From an uncultured Parabacteroides sp. (GTDB taxonomy: Bacteria > Bacteroidota > Bacteroidia > Bacteroidales > Tannerellaceae), in the NCBI RefSeq assembly GCF_905196875.1, contig NZ_CAJJWO010000008.1, forward strand, positions 1 to 64,000: a stretch of 64,000 bases of DNA, given 5' to 3'. A model generated the notes under the pieces. It was not told the DNA's origin. It saw nothing but the letters and a program-made list of their open reading frames with translations, and searched no databases. Both the position numbers and the translations under genes were made by a program. Shown here piece after piece: positions 45,411-54,809 of the stretch (position 1 is the stretch's first letter; each line of letters opens with the position of its first letter).

Positions 45411-46808
45411 ATGCAAACTGAATATCAGACATTGTGGAATAAATGCCTCGCTGTCATAAAAGACATCGTGCCGGAGGCCGCTTTTAACACATGGTTCATG
45501 CCGATCATACCTCTATCGTATGAGGATAACAAATTTACGATTCAGGTACCGAGCCAGTTTTTTTATGAGTATCTTGAAGAGAAATACGTAAATGTACTGA
45601 AGGTTACATTATATCGTGTTATCGGTCAGGGTACGATTCTTAATTACCGTGTTATGGTAGATAAGACGACTGGTGGTACGGTAGATTATCCGGCAGAGAA
45701 TGGTTCAGTAGCTGTAAAGAAAATAACTCCCAAAGATGCGAACAAGGCTCCTAGTCCATTTGTACAAACTGCACCTCAGGATTTGGATCCTCAATTGAAT
45801 CCCAAATATAACTTTGAAAACTATTTTGAAGGAACCAGTAATAAATTAGTACGTACTGCGGGAGAAGCTGTCGCTCAGAATCCTGGAAAGACAACATTTA
45901 ATCCATTATTTATCTTTGGCCCTTCAGGGGTGGGTAAAACACATTTGTGTCATGCCATAGGAACACGTATCCGTGAACTTCATCCAGATAAGAAAGTGTT
46001 ATATGTTTCGTCTCATCTTTTCCGTGTACAGTTTACTGATGCGATCCGTAAGAATACGACAAATGACTTCCTGAACTTTTATCAGAATATCGATGTCTTA
46101 CTATTGGATGATATCCAGGAGTTGATCGGTATGGATAAAACACAGAACACATTTTTCCATATATTTAATCACCTTCACCAGTTAGGAAAACAGTTGATCC
46201 TTACATCCGATAAGGCTCCTGTCGACTTACAAGGAATGGAGGAGCGTTTGATTACTCGTTTGAAATGGGGCTTGACTGCTGAATTGAGTCGTCCGGACCT
46301 TGATCTGAGAAAGAAGATTCTTAAAAACAAGATCAATCATGACGGAATCGTTATTCCGGATGAAGTATTCAACTTTATAGCCAATAACGTAACGGAAAAT
46401 GTTCGTGACCTGGAAGGTATTCTTGTTTCTCTGATGGCAAATGCTGTCATTAATAATAAGGAAATAGATTTGCCTTTGACCAAACGTGTGGTTAGCCAGG
46501 CGGTTCGTCTTGAAAAGAAACAGTTGTCTGTTCAGATGATTCAGGAAATTGTGTGTAATTACTTTAATCTGGATCAGTCAGTCATTCAGACGCGTTCCAG
46601 AAAGCGTGAAATTGTACAAGCTCGTCAGATTACGATGTATCTTGCCAAAAAGTATACCGATTGTTCATTTTCCCATATCGGAAAGATAGTAGGTAAAAAA
46701 GATCATGCCACAGTTTTGCATGCCTGCAAAACAATCAAAGATCAGATGGAAACGAGCAAATCTTTCCGGTCGTCTGTCGAAGAAATCGAAGTTAAGTTGA
46801 AAGGCTAA
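45411..46808 (+). CDS. dnaA: Chromosomal replication initiator protein DnaA
   Basis: DnaA opens the replication origin in an ATP-dependent way. The 465-residue protein has the N-terminal helicase-loading domain I (about 1-85), a variable linker (about 90-140), the AAA+ domain with Walker A GPSGVGKT (170-177) and Walker B LLLDDIQ, and domain IV (about 355-465) with the DnaA-box helix KDHATVLHACKTI. No cluster of DnaA boxes was seen around the gene, so the origin may lie elsewhere. A terminator follows 22 bases after the stop. Confidence 0.98.
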   Translation: MQTEYQTLWNKCLAVIKDIVPEAAFNTWFMPIIPLSYEDNKFTIQVPSQFFYEYLEEKYVNVLKVTLYRVIGQGTILNYRVMVDKTTGGTVDYPAENGSVAVKKITPKDANKAPSPFVQTAPQDLDPQLNPKYNFENYFEGTSNKLVRTAGEAVAQNPGKTTFNPLFIFGPSGVGKTHLCHAIGTRIRELHPDKKVLYVSSHLFRVQFTDAIRKNTTNDFLNFYQNIDVLLLDDIQELIGMDKTQNTFFHIFNHLHQLGKQLILTSDKAPVDLQGMEERLITRLKWGLTAELSRPDLDLRKKILKNKINHDGIVIPDEVFNFIANNVTENVRDLEGILVSLMANAVINNKEIDLPLTKRVVSQAVRLEKKQLSVQMIQEIVCNYFNLDQSVIQTRSRKREIVQARQITMYLAKKYTDCSFSHIGKIVGKKDHATVLHACKTIKDQMETSKSFRSSVEEIEVKLKG

Positions 46809-46830
46809 GAAAGCCTTAAAATATAGTCTG

Positions 46831-46860
46831 AAAGGATGTCATTTTGTATGGCATCCTTTT
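46831..46860 (+). terminator. Terminator after dnaA
   Basis: A 12-bp stem, 46831-46842 with 46848-46859 and one G-T wobble, encloses TTTGT and ends in T residues. The remaining 200 bases to the ribonucleotide reductase gene hold no open frame. They contain two AGTGGAAA copies (46919 and 46963) without clear regulatory meaning. Confidence 0.85.
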
Positions 46861-47064
46861 CTGTTTTTGGATAACCTCGAAAAGTGGGAGGTTTTCGTTT
46901 TGGAAAACTTTGTTTGGTGAGTGGAAATGTAATGTATTGATATTCATTGGTGATTTGGCTTGAAGTGGAAAACTTGTCGCCTGTTTCGATTTTAGTTGTT
47001 GAATAATTTGGTTAATAAATAAAGTATTCTTAAACTTGCACTATTATTAAATACAGTAATTATC

Positions 47065-49605
47065 GTGAACCATAAAACTTACACATTCGATGAAGCATTT
47101 AAGGCTTCACTGGACTACTTTACGGGCGACGAGCTTGCCGCGAAAGTATGGGTAAACAAGTATGCTTTGAAAGATGCATTCGGGAATATTTATGAGGAAT
47201 CCCCTAATGATATGCATCACCGGTTGGCAAAAGAAATTGCCCGTGTAGAAAAAAAGTATCCTAATCCGTTGTCGGAACAGGAACTTTTTGACCTATTTGA
47301 TCATTTCCGCTACATCGTTCCGCAGGGAAGCCCGATGACGGGGATAGGCAACGATTATCAGATTGCCTCACTCTCTAATTGTTTTGTGATAGGATTGGAT
47401 GGAGAAGCCGATTCCTATGGTGCAATTATCAGGATTGACGAAGAGCAGGTTCAGTTGATGAAACGTCGTGGAGGTGTAGGACATGATTTGTCTCATATTC
47501 GTCCTAAGGGATCTCCTGTTAAGAACTCCGCTCTTACTTCGACAGGGTTGGTGCCGTTCATGGAACGTTACTCTAATTCTACACGTGAAGTAGCGCAGGA
47601 CGGACGTCGTGGTGCATTGATGTTGAGTGTGTCGATCAAGCATCCGGATTCAGAATCCTTTATCGATGCGAAGATGACGGAAGGAAAAGTAACCGGTGCA
47701 AACGTATCGGTGAAAATAGATGATGATTTTATGAATTCCGTTGTTAGCGGAACTCCATATACGCAGCAATATCCTATCGATTCGGAAAATCCTACTACTA
47801 AAAAAGAAATAGATGCTCCGGCTCTGTGGAAGAAGATTATACACAATGCATGGAAATCTGCTGAACCGGGTGTTTTGTTCTGGGATACTATTCTACGTGA
47901 ATCGGTTCCCGATACATATGCCGACCTCGGTTTCCGTACGGTTTCCACCAATCCTTGCGGCGAAATACCGCTTTGTCCGTATGATAGTTGCCGTTTGCTG
48001 GCGATTAATCTTTATTCATACGTTGTGAATCCGTTTACAAAAGATGCTTACTTTGATTTTGATCTATTCAAAAAACATGTAGCATTGGCACAGCGCATCA
48101 TGGATGATATTATCGATCTTGAATCAGAAAAGATTGAGAAGATCCTTGAAAAGATCGACTCCGATCCGGAATCGATGGAAGTGAAGGAAACGGAACGTCA
48201 TTTGTGGGAAAAGATCCAGAAGAAAACATTACAGGGACGTCGTACCGGTGTGGGTATCACTGCGGAAGGCGATATGATCGCAGCATTAGGTCTCCGTTAC
48301 GGTACGGAAGAAGCTACCGAATGTGCTGAGGAGATTCAGAAAACATTAGCTTTGGAGGCTTACCGTTCTTCTGTTATGATGGCTAAGGAACGTGGTGCTT
48401 TCGAAATCTATGATTCAAAACGTGAAGAAAAGAATCCGTTCATCAACCGTCTGCGTGAAGCCGATCCGGGACTCTATGAAAATATGCTGAAATACGGACG
48501 TCGTAATATTGCCTGTCTGACTATTGCTCCTACGGGAACAACCAGTCTGATGACACAGACGACTTCCGGTATCGAGCCAGTCTTCCTTCCAGTGTACAGA
48601 CGTCGTCGTAAAGTTAATCCTAATGATTCGGATGCGCGTGTCGACTTTGTCGATGAAACAGGTGATGCATTCGAGGAATATGTGGTATTCCATCATAAGT
48701 TTGTAACCTGGATGTTGGCAAACGGTTATTCCGCTTCCAAGCGATATACTCAGGAGGAAATTGATGAGTTGGTTGCTAAATCACCTTATTATAAGGCGAC
48801 TTCCAATGATGTCGACTGGTTGCAGAAAGTCCGTATGCAAGGGCGTATCCAGAAATGGGTGGATCATTCTATCAGTGTGACTATCAACCTGCCGGCTGAC
48901 GTAACGGAAGATCTGGTCGATTCTTTATATGTTGAAGCATGGAAGTGCGGATGTAAAGGATGTACGGTTTATCGTGACGGTTCCCGTTCAGGTGTATTGT
49001 TGTCGACAGAGAAAAAGAATAAGAAAGACGATTGCAATTGCATGGAGCCGCCTGTTATCGTGGCTACCCGACCGCGTGAACTGGAAGCAGACGTCGTTAA
49101 GTTCCAGAATAACCGCGAAAAGTGGATTGCCTTTGTCGGTTTGCTGAATGGACGTCCTTATGAGATTTTTACCGGTCTTGCAGACGATGATGAAGGTATC
49201 ATGCTTCCGAAGAACGTATCGAAAGGTTCGATCATCAAGAGTTATGATGAGGATGGACAGAAGCATTACGACTTCCAGTTCAAGAACAAACGTGGTTATA
49301 AAATGACTATCGAAGGCCTGGACGGTAAGTTCGACCCTGAGTTCTGGAACTATGCAAAACTAATCTCCGGTGTGTTGCGTTATGGTATGCCTATCGATCA
49401 GGTGATCAAGCTGGTTCAGGGAATGGAGTTGAACAACGAGTCTATCAATACCTGGAAGAATGGTGTTGAACGTGCCTTGAAGAAATACTTGCCGAATGGA
49501 ACCGAGCTAAAAGGGCAGAAATGTCCTAACTGTGGTCAGGAAACCCTGATCTACCAGGAAGGATGTCTGATTTGCACGAACTGTGGAGCATCAAAGTGTG
49601 GATAA
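47065..49605 (+). CDS. nrdJ: Adenosylcobalamin-dependent (class II) ribonucleotide reductase
   Basis: Class II reductase makes dNTPs from ribonucleotides with a B12-derived thiyl radical and works without oxygen. The 846-residue protein starts at GTG. It contains the substrate-site STNPCGEIP motif (N296, C298, E300), the PTGTTSLM stretch near residue 491, and the C-terminal CXXC zinc-ribbon pattern (CPNCGQ, CTNCGASKCG) in the last 30 residues. The family normally uses a C-terminal cysteine pair for re-reduction. No clear B12 riboswitch was found upstream, so control may be different. A terminator with a GAAA tetraloop follows. Confidence 0.95.
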   Translation: MNHKTYTFDEAFKASLDYFTGDELAAKVWVNKYALKDAFGNIYEESPNDMHHRLAKEIARVEKKYPNPLSEQELFDLFDHFRYIVPQGSPMTGIGNDYQIASLSNCFVIGLDGEADSYGAIIRIDEEQVQLMKRRGGVGHDLSHIRPKGSPVKNSALTSTGLVPFMERYSNSTREVAQDGRRGALMLSVSIKHPDSESFIDAKMTEGKVTGANVSVKIDDDFMNSVVSGTPYTQQYPIDSENPTTKKEIDAPALWKKIIHNAWKSAEPGVLFWDTILRESVPDTYADLGFRTVSTNPCGEIPLCPYDSCRLLAINLYSYVVNPFTKDAYFDFDLFKKHVALAQRIMDDIIDLESEKIEKILEKIDSDPESMEVKETERHLWEKIQKKTLQGRRTGVGITAEGDMIAALGLRYGTEEATECAEEIQKTLALEAYRSSVMMAKERGAFEIYDSKREEKNPFINRLREADPGLYENMLKYGRRNIACLTIAPTGTTSLMTQTTSGIEPVFLPVYRRRRKVNPNDSDARVDFVDETGDAFEEYVVFHHKFVTWMLANGYSASKRYTQEEIDELVAKSPYYKATSNDVDWLQKVRMQGRIQKWVDHSISVTINLPADVTEDLVDSLYVEAWKCGCKGCTVYRDGSRSGVLLSTEKKNKKDDCNCMEPPVIVATRPRELEADVVKFQNNREKWIAFVGLLNGRPYEIFTGLADDDEGIMLPKNVSKGSIIKSYDEDGQKHYDFQFKNKRGYKMTIEGLDGKFDPEFWNYAKLISGVLRYGMPIDQVIKLVQGMELNNESINTWKNGVERALKKYLPNGTELKGQKCPNCGQETLIYQEGCLICTNCGASKCG

Positions 49606-49631
49606 GTGTAACATCGTAAATATTTTTAATG

Positions 49632-49658
49632 AATGCGGAGAGAAATCTCCGCATTTTT
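49632..49658 (+). terminator. Terminator of nrdJ with GNRA loop
   Basis: AATGCGGAGA at 49632-49641 and TCTCCGCATT at 49646-49655 pair perfectly around GAAA, then TTT. Its 5' arm contains the ATG at 49633 that begins the longest malQ frame, which excludes that start. Confidence 0.9.
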
Positions 49659-49692
49659 CATATCTTCGCGACTGGAACTAAATTTGATACAC

Positions 49693-52386
49693 ATGAAAGT
49701 CACCTTTAATATCAACTTCCATACCGTTTGGGGGCAGAAGTTATGTGTAGTAGGATCTATTCCGGAGCTTGGCTCATGGGAGCCTGCTTTGGCTAAGGAA
49801 ATGAACTACAAAGGGGATGGAAACTGGCAGCTTGAGCTGGATCTGGAACTTACATCGCCTCAACAGACTATCGAATATCGTTACTTTTTAAGTATAAATG
49901 ACAAGCAGGTATTTGAAGAATGGGAGAAGAACCATCAGATAGTATTTGAAGGGCATGCCAATCATTACACCTTGTATGACTATTGGCAGATACGTCCTAA
50001 CAATCTGGCTTTCTATTCTTCTGCTTTCACGAAAAGCCTGTTTGCTCATCCCTGCAACACCTATGAACGGGTTGTCAAAAGCGGGAAAAGGCTGACCATT
50101 AAGATCTCGGCCCCGCGTGTGGAGAAGAACCAAAGCGTTGCCATCACCGGCAATCAGGAATGTCTGGGAAACTGGCATCCCGATAAAGCTTTGATCCTTA
50201 GTTGCGACACCTTCCCCGACTGGCATATCGACCTGGATGCAAACGATATAGTTTATCCGTTGGAATACAAATTCCTTGTCTATGATAACGATAAGCATCA
50301 GCCGGTATACTGGGAAGAAGACGAGAACCGGAAACTCGATCTGCCTCCGCAGGATTTCGGAGAAACCGTTACCGTATCCGGGCTTTATTTCCGCGACAAT
50401 CTACCTTTATGGCGATGTGCGGGAACAGTGATCCCGGTATTTTCTCTCCGTTCCGAACAAGGATTTGGAGTTGGTGACCTCGGGGATCTGCGTATGCTGG
50501 TCGACTGGGCAAAGAAAACCCGCCAGCGTATCATACAGGTCTTGCCGATGAATGATACGACGATGAGCCATACGAAAGGGGACTCTTATCCGTACAGTGC
50601 AATCTCTATTTATGCGCTTCATCCAATGTATATCAGCCTGCCGTCGATGGGAGAGTTGAAGGATGCGGGAAGGTCCGCCTTTTATAAGGCAAAGCAGGAA
50701 GAACTGAACGCGAAGGATGCTGTCGACTATGAAGAAGCAGTAAAATATAAACTGGCTTATTGCCGGGAGTTTTTCAGTCAGGAGGGAACTGCTATTCTGG
50801 CCAGTCCCGAATATCAGGAATTCTTTGCTCAAAGTCAATCCTGGCTGGTACCGTATGCAGCATACAGTTACCTTCGTGATAAATATAAAACATCCGACTT
50901 TACGAGCTGGGGAAATAATGCTACCTACAACAAGTCGCAGATACGTGAACTTTGTTCGGAAGATAGTGGTGCTTATCCGGAAATATCTTTTTATTATTTC
51001 CTGCAATATATTCTGCACACACAATTTAAATCTGTATCTGACTATGCCCGTAAGAACGGGATTGTCCTGAAAGGCGACCTCCCGATCGGTGTGAACCGCA
51101 CCAGTATCGATGCCTGGACAGAGCCGCAATATTTTAATATGAACGGTCAGGCAGGAGCTCCCCCGGACGATTTTTCGGTGAATGGCCAGAACTGGATGTT
51201 CCCGACCTACAACTGGGAGGTGATGGAGAAGGATAATTACTCCTGGTGGAAGAGACGCTTCCATAAAATGAGCGACTATTTCGACAGTTTCCGTATTGAC
51301 CACATCTTAGGCTTCTTCCGAATCTGGGAAGTACCGCAGGATTATATTCAGGGGCTTTGCGGTCATTTTAATCCGGCTCTTCCTTTGACAAAAGAGGAGA
51401 TAGAGCAATATGGATTTACTTTCAATGAAGCCCGTTTCACGACTCCGCATATCAATCATAAATTCCTGCCGGAATTATTCGGTATTCTGTCTGAAGAAGT
51501 GGTGGGAACCTATCTGGCACAATCCTCTTCCAATCATTTTGTGCTGAAATCTTTCTGCGATACGCAGCGGAAAATCGAAGCGTTGTTTGCAGGAAAGACC
51601 GACGAAGCTTCCTTGCGCATAAAAGAAGGACTCTTCTCTATTACCAATGAGGTCTTATTCCTCCGTGATCCGCAGGAAAAGGATAAATTCCATCCTCGTA
51701 TTTCAGCAAGCCAGTCATACATGTACAGTGAATTGAGTACCTCCGACAGATATGCGTTCGATCAACTGTATTGGGAGTTCTTCTATCATCGTCATAATGA
51801 CTTCTGGAAAGCGCAGGCATTTAAACGTCTGACACCTTTGGTGGCAAGTACCAATATGTTGGTATGCGGTGAAGACCTGGGAATGATCCCTGAATCAGTG
51901 CCCGATGTAATGAATAAACTTCAGATACTCAGCCTGGAGATCGAGCGAATGCCGAAGACACCCCAACGGGAGTTTACGGATATGTTCAACTTACCCTATC
52001 ACTCGGTCTGTACGACATCTACGCATGATATGACCCCACTTCGTAATTGGTGGAATGAAGACCGCGAAAAGATACAACGCTATTATAATAATGTATTGCA
52101 GCGAGAAGGTACTGCCCCGGAAGAATGTTCGGAAGATATAGCGACCCAGATCGTCACAAACCATCTGGCTACTAATTCCATGCTGACCATTATTCCTATA
52201 CAGGACTGGTTCGCTATCGACGACACGGTGAAGAGGAAAGATATAGAATCCGAGCGGATTAATATTCCGGCTATCCCGAATCATTACTGGCGTTACCGGA
52301 TGCATATACCTTTGGAAAGGCTGTTGACGGAAGACCGGTTTAATGAGAAAGTGTCACAATTGATCCGGTCGTCGGGAAGGAAATAA
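49693..52386 (+). CDS. malQ: 4-alpha-glucanotransferase with two N-terminal CBM20 modules
   Basis: MalQ transfers alpha-1,4-glucan segments and helps use maltose and glycogen. From the ATG at 49693 the protein has 897 residues: two starch-binding CBM20 modules (about 1-110 with VVGSIPELGSWEP and 118-230 with ITGNQECLGNWHP), then the GH77 catalytic domain. The latter includes VLPMNDTT, SYPYSAISIYALHP, GDLPIGVNRTSIDAW, the FRIDHILGFFRIWEVP nucleophile region and CGEDLGMIPESV. The arrangement resembles plant DPE2 and is usual in Bacteroidetes. The upstream in-frame ATG lies in the nrdJ terminator. It is convergent with bactofilin across a repeat array. Confidence 0.94.
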   Translation: MKVTFNINFHTVWGQKLCVVGSIPELGSWEPALAKEMNYKGDGNWQLELDLELTSPQQTIEYRYFLSINDKQVFEEWEKNHQIVFEGHANHYTLYDYWQIRPNNLAFYSSAFTKSLFAHPCNTYERVVKSGKRLTIKISAPRVEKNQSVAITGNQECLGNWHPDKALILSCDTFPDWHIDLDANDIVYPLEYKFLVYDNDKHQPVYWEEDENRKLDLPPQDFGETVTVSGLYFRDNLPLWRCAGTVIPVFSLRSEQGFGVGDLGDLRMLVDWAKKTRQRIIQVLPMNDTTMSHTKGDSYPYSAISIYALHPMYISLPSMGELKDAGRSAFYKAKQEELNAKDAVDYEEAVKYKLAYCREFFSQEGTAILASPEYQEFFAQSQSWLVPYAAYSYLRDKYKTSDFTSWGNNATYNKSQIRELCSEDSGAYPEISFYYFLQYILHTQFKSVSDYARKNGIVLKGDLPIGVNRTSIDAWTEPQYFNMNGQAGAPPDDFSVNGQNWMFPTYNWEVMEKDNYSWWKRRFHKMSDYFDSFRIDHILGFFRIWEVPQDYIQGLCGHFNPALPLTKEEIEQYGFTFNEARFTTPHINHKFLPELFGILSEEVVGTYLAQSSSNHFVLKSFCDTQRKIEALFAGKTDEASLRIKEGLFSITNEVLFLRDPQEKDKFHPRISASQSYMYSELSTSDRYAFDQLYWEFFYHRHNDFWKAQAFKRLTPLVASTNMLVCGEDLGMIPESVPDVMNKLQILSLEIERMPKTPQREFTDMFNLPYHSVCTTSTHDMTPLRNWWNEDREKIQRYYNNVLQREGTAPEECSEDIATQIVTNHLATNSMLTIIPIQDWFAIDDTVKRKDIESERINIPAIPNHYWRYRMHIPLERLLTEDRFNEKVSQLIRSSGRK

Positions 52387-52404
52387 GGAGAGTTATTTGC
52401 TTTA

Positions 52405-52496
52405 ACCGGCACTATAGTCCTACCCGTACCGGCACAGTAGTATTGATGTTGTTAACACAGTAGTGCTGATGCAGGTAGGACTATAGTCCTGCTTAT
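52405..52496. repeat. Four 23-bp tandem units with terminal inverted repeats
   Basis: Units at 52405-52427, 52428-52450, 52451-52473 and 52474-52496 keep a fixed 23-bp phase. At the same place in each unit stands ACTATAGT or ACAGTAGT. The first and fourth carry a 14-bp inverted repeat (52411-52424 with 52474-52487) containing the palindromic CTATAG core, and the first two share ACCGGCAC. The array fills the gap between convergent malQ and bactofilin genes and could act as a terminator or a REP-like element. The bactofilin stop codon overlaps the last unit. Confidence 0.8.
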
Positions 52497-52858
52497 TTCG
52501 TCGTTTTGGAACACATATTGCAAACTCCGTTGAAGCGAGCATTCGGTTCGATTTCCAGAGACTGTGCAAATACATCCCCTTTAATATTGGCGGTAGCTTT
52601 CAGAACCAGTTTTTCACTGACACGTACCGATCCTTCCACTTCTCCCAGAATTTCGGCGTTGGCAGAAACGATATTACCGGCAACACGTCCTTTGGGGCCG
52701 ATCACGATCTTTCCGTTGCAATTGATATCTCCTTCAACTTGACCGTCCAGTCTGAAATCGGTTTCTGTAATAATATTACCTTTAACGGCTGTTCCGGCAG
52801 CAAGGGTGTTATGTAGGCCACCGGCGGAATTTTCATCTTTTTGTTTTATTCCCATCAT
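52493..52858 (-). CDS. Bactofilin (polymer-forming cytoskeletal protein)
   Basis: Bactofilins assemble without nucleotide into filaments that organise cell-wall enzymes and surface structures. From the ATG at 52858 the protein has 121 residues. A polar N-terminus is followed by the beta-helix core (about 22-110) with the regularly spaced hydrophobics of the family (GNIITETDFRLDGQVEGDI, NAEILGEVEGSVRVSEKL). The frame is open a little further to 52885, but the MMGIKQ start is closer to the family norm. The CNMC at the C-terminus is a small oddity that could bind metal. Confidence 0.9.
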   Translation of the reverse strand: MMGIKQKDENSAGGLHNTLAAGTAVKGNIITETDFRLDGQVEGDINCNGKIVIGPKGRVAGNIVSANAEILGEVEGSVRVSEKLVLKATANIKGDVFAQSLEIEPNARFNGVCNMCSKTTK

Positions 52859-52949
52859 ATAAATACTTTGTTGCTTGTCTCGCAAATATAGGCTATTTTT
52901 TTTGCAGAGAGGACTACTTTATCTACTTTTACAGATAAAATAACGTAAA

Positions 52950-53312
52950 ATGACAGTACGAATAGAACTGGAAACCATGAAATTCTATGCCTGGCATGGC
53001 GTGTCGCCTCAGGAGACACGTGTTGGTAACACTTTTGTGGTGAACCTTATACTGACTGCACCCCTTGAAAAAGCAGTGGCTAGTGATGATCTGGACGACA
53101 CGATCAATTACGCCGAAGTGTATGAGATCGTGAAAAGCGAAATGGCTATCCCGTCGAAGCTGCTCGAACATGTAGCCGGGCGGATCCTGCATGCGCTCAA
53201 AAGAGCATTTCCCCAACTACTGGCTGTTAAGCTGAAGCTATCCAAACTAAATCCTCCTTTTGGCGGGGATGTTTACAGCGCCTCCGTAATTCTGGAAGAG
53301 ACGTACAGCTAG
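52950..53312 (+). CDS. folB: Dihydroneopterin aldolase
   Basis: FolB splits 7,8-dihydroneopterin to 6-hydroxymethyl-dihydropterin in folate synthesis. The 120-residue protein has the small tunnelling fold with MKFYAWHGVSPQETRVGN near residues 10-27, DDTINYAEVYE around 50-60, and the KLSKLNPPFGGDV segment near the C-terminus. It is divergent from bactofilin. The hydrogenase gene begins 54 bases downstream with its own -7 element. Confidence 0.95.
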   Translation: MTVRIELETMKFYAWHGVSPQETRVGNTFVVNLILTAPLEKAVASDDLDDTINYAEVYEIVKSEMAIPSKLLEHVAGRILHALKRAFPQLLAVKLKLSKLNPPFGGDVYSASVILEETYS

Positions 53313-53330
53313 TATTTCGATAACTTTCTC

Positions 53331-53338
53331 TATCTTTG
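53331..53338 (+). promoter_or_regulatory. -7 element of the hydrogenase-PNGase F genes
   Basis: TATCTTTG matches the -7 consensus 28 bases before the ATG at 53367. The -33 region is not a clear match. Confidence 0.5.
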
Positions 53339-53366
53339 CATTTTTAAAGCACAAATAATATACACC

Positions 53367-54803
53367 ATGGCATTTACCAACAACGTAATGATTGTCCGCC
53401 ACGGCTTGATGGCGAAGTTAGTTAAACTTTGGAAAGAAAACCGTCTGCTCGACGAGATCGATCGTCTGCCCATAGAATTGAGTCCCCGTAAATCGAAAGT
53501 AATAGGCCGTTGCTGTGTACACAAGGAGCGTGCCGTATGGAAATATAAGACGCTTCCCCTGCTCGGATTCGATATGCAGGACGAGATAGACGAACTGACT
53601 CCTTTGTCGGAGTATGCCAAACGCGCCTTGCTCCGCCCGGAGAATAAGAAAGACAACCTGATGTGCGTAGTCGACGAAGCCTGTTCGTCCTGTGTACAGG
53701 TAAATTATGAGATCACCAACCTATGCCGTGGTTGTGTGGCACGTAGCTGCTACATGAACTGTCCGAAAGATGCTATCCAGTTCAAGAAGAATGGACAGGC
53801 GAGGATCGATCACGATACTTGTATCAGTTGTGGCAAATGCCATCAGAATTGTCCCTATCATGCTATCGTATATATTCCTATTCCCTGTGAAGAGGTTTGT
53901 CCGGTGAAAGCCATCAGTAAGGATGAATACGGTGTGGAGCATATCGACGAGTCTAAATGTATCTACTGCGGTAAATGTATCAATGCCTGTCCGTTTGGAG
54001 CGATATTCGAAATATCCCAGGTATTCGATATTCTGCAACGGTTACGTAATAAGGAACAAATTGTTGCTATCGTGGCACCCTCTATCCTGGCACAGTTCAG
54101 CGCTCCGGTAGAAAGTGTATACGGAGCGATTAAGGCGATGGGATTTACGGAGATCGTAGAAGTAGCTCAGGGAGCGATGGAGACTACCCGCCGTGAAGCG
54201 GAAGAACTGAAAGAAAAACTCGAAGAAGGACAACCTTTCATGACGACCAGTTGTTGTCCTTCATACGTTCAGCTGGCTGAAAAGCATATCCCGGATCTGA
54301 AGAAATATATCTCTTCCACAGGCTCTCCGATGTATTACACGGCACGTCTTGTCAAACAGAAATATCCTGATTGCAAGATCGTATTTATCGGCCCGTGCGT
54401 AGCCAAGCGCAAGGAAGTAAAGATGGATCCGGCGGTAGACTTTACACTGACATTCGAAGAGATCGGCTCTATTCTGGAAGGACTCGACATCAAAGTGGAG
54501 GAAGCAAAACCTTTCTCTGTCCTTTTCAACTCCGTGCGTGAAGCGCATGGTTTCGCCCAGAGTGGCGGTGTGATCAACGCAGTGAAAGTCTACCTGAAAG
54601 AAGAGCAGGTAAACGCTGTGCAGGTAGCTAACCTGACAAAAAAGAACGTCGCCTTGCTTCGTGCCTACGCCAAAACAGGCAAAGCTCCGGCACAGTTCAT
54701 AGAAGTCATGGCCTGCGAAGGAGGTTGTGTGACCGGCCCTTGTATCCATGCCGATAAAGTGACGGGACAGAAGCAGCTGATGAAGGAACTAACTAAATAC
54801 TAA
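53367..54803 (+). CDS. [FeFe]-hydrogenase-like protein, group B type
   Basis: The 478-residue protein combines ferredoxin-type clusters with an [FeFe] hydrogenase domain. Cysteine sets are at C106-C109, C120-C132, C152-C162, C174/C178 and C198-C208. The H-cluster motifs are L1 TSCCPSY (C296, C297), L2 GPCVAK (C344) and L3 ACEGGCVTG (C450, C454). The L3 tail reads GPC where group A enzymes have GGG, and there is no N-terminal NuoG-like domain, which fits group B. It probably takes part in hydrogen metabolism or electron disposal during fermentation. HydE/F/G maturases are not in the window. The PNGase F-like gene follows 6 bases later. Confidence 0.88.
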   Translation: MAFTNNVMIVRHGLMAKLVKLWKENRLLDEIDRLPIELSPRKSKVIGRCCVHKERAVWKYKTLPLLGFDMQDEIDELTPLSEYAKRALLRPENKKDNLMCVVDEACSSCVQVNYEITNLCRGCVARSCYMNCPKDAIQFKKNGQARIDHDTCISCGKCHQNCPYHAIVYIPIPCEEVCPVKAISKDEYGVEHIDESKCIYCGKCINACPFGAIFEISQVFDILQRLRNKEQIVAIVAPSILAQFSAPVESVYGAIKAMGFTEIVEVAQGAMETTRREAEELKEKLEEGQPFMTTSCCPSYVQLAEKHIPDLKKYISSTGSPMYYTARLVKQKYPDCKIVFIGPCVAKRKEVKMDPAVDFTLTFEEIGSILEGLDIKVEEAKPFSVLFNSVREAHGFAQSGGVINAVKVYLKEEQVNAVQVANLTKKNVALLRAYAKTGKAPAQFIEVMACEGGCVTGPCIHADKVTGQKQLMKELTKY

Positions 54804-54809
54804 ACATAA

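Noticed and set aside
46861..47064. B12 riboswitch upstream of nrdJ
   Set aside because: The region lacks the recognisable conserved core of a cobalamin riboswitch and is too short to hold the full fold with certainty.
50407..51303. A 298-residue open frame antisense to malQ
   Set aside because: It is a shadow of the strongly conserved malQ frame on the other strand. It has no promoter, no homologous domain and shows the codon pattern of a mirror frame.
52405..52496. Insertion sequence ends at the 23-bp array
   Set aside because: There is no transposase, no target-site duplication could be shown, and the whole array is only 92 bp.
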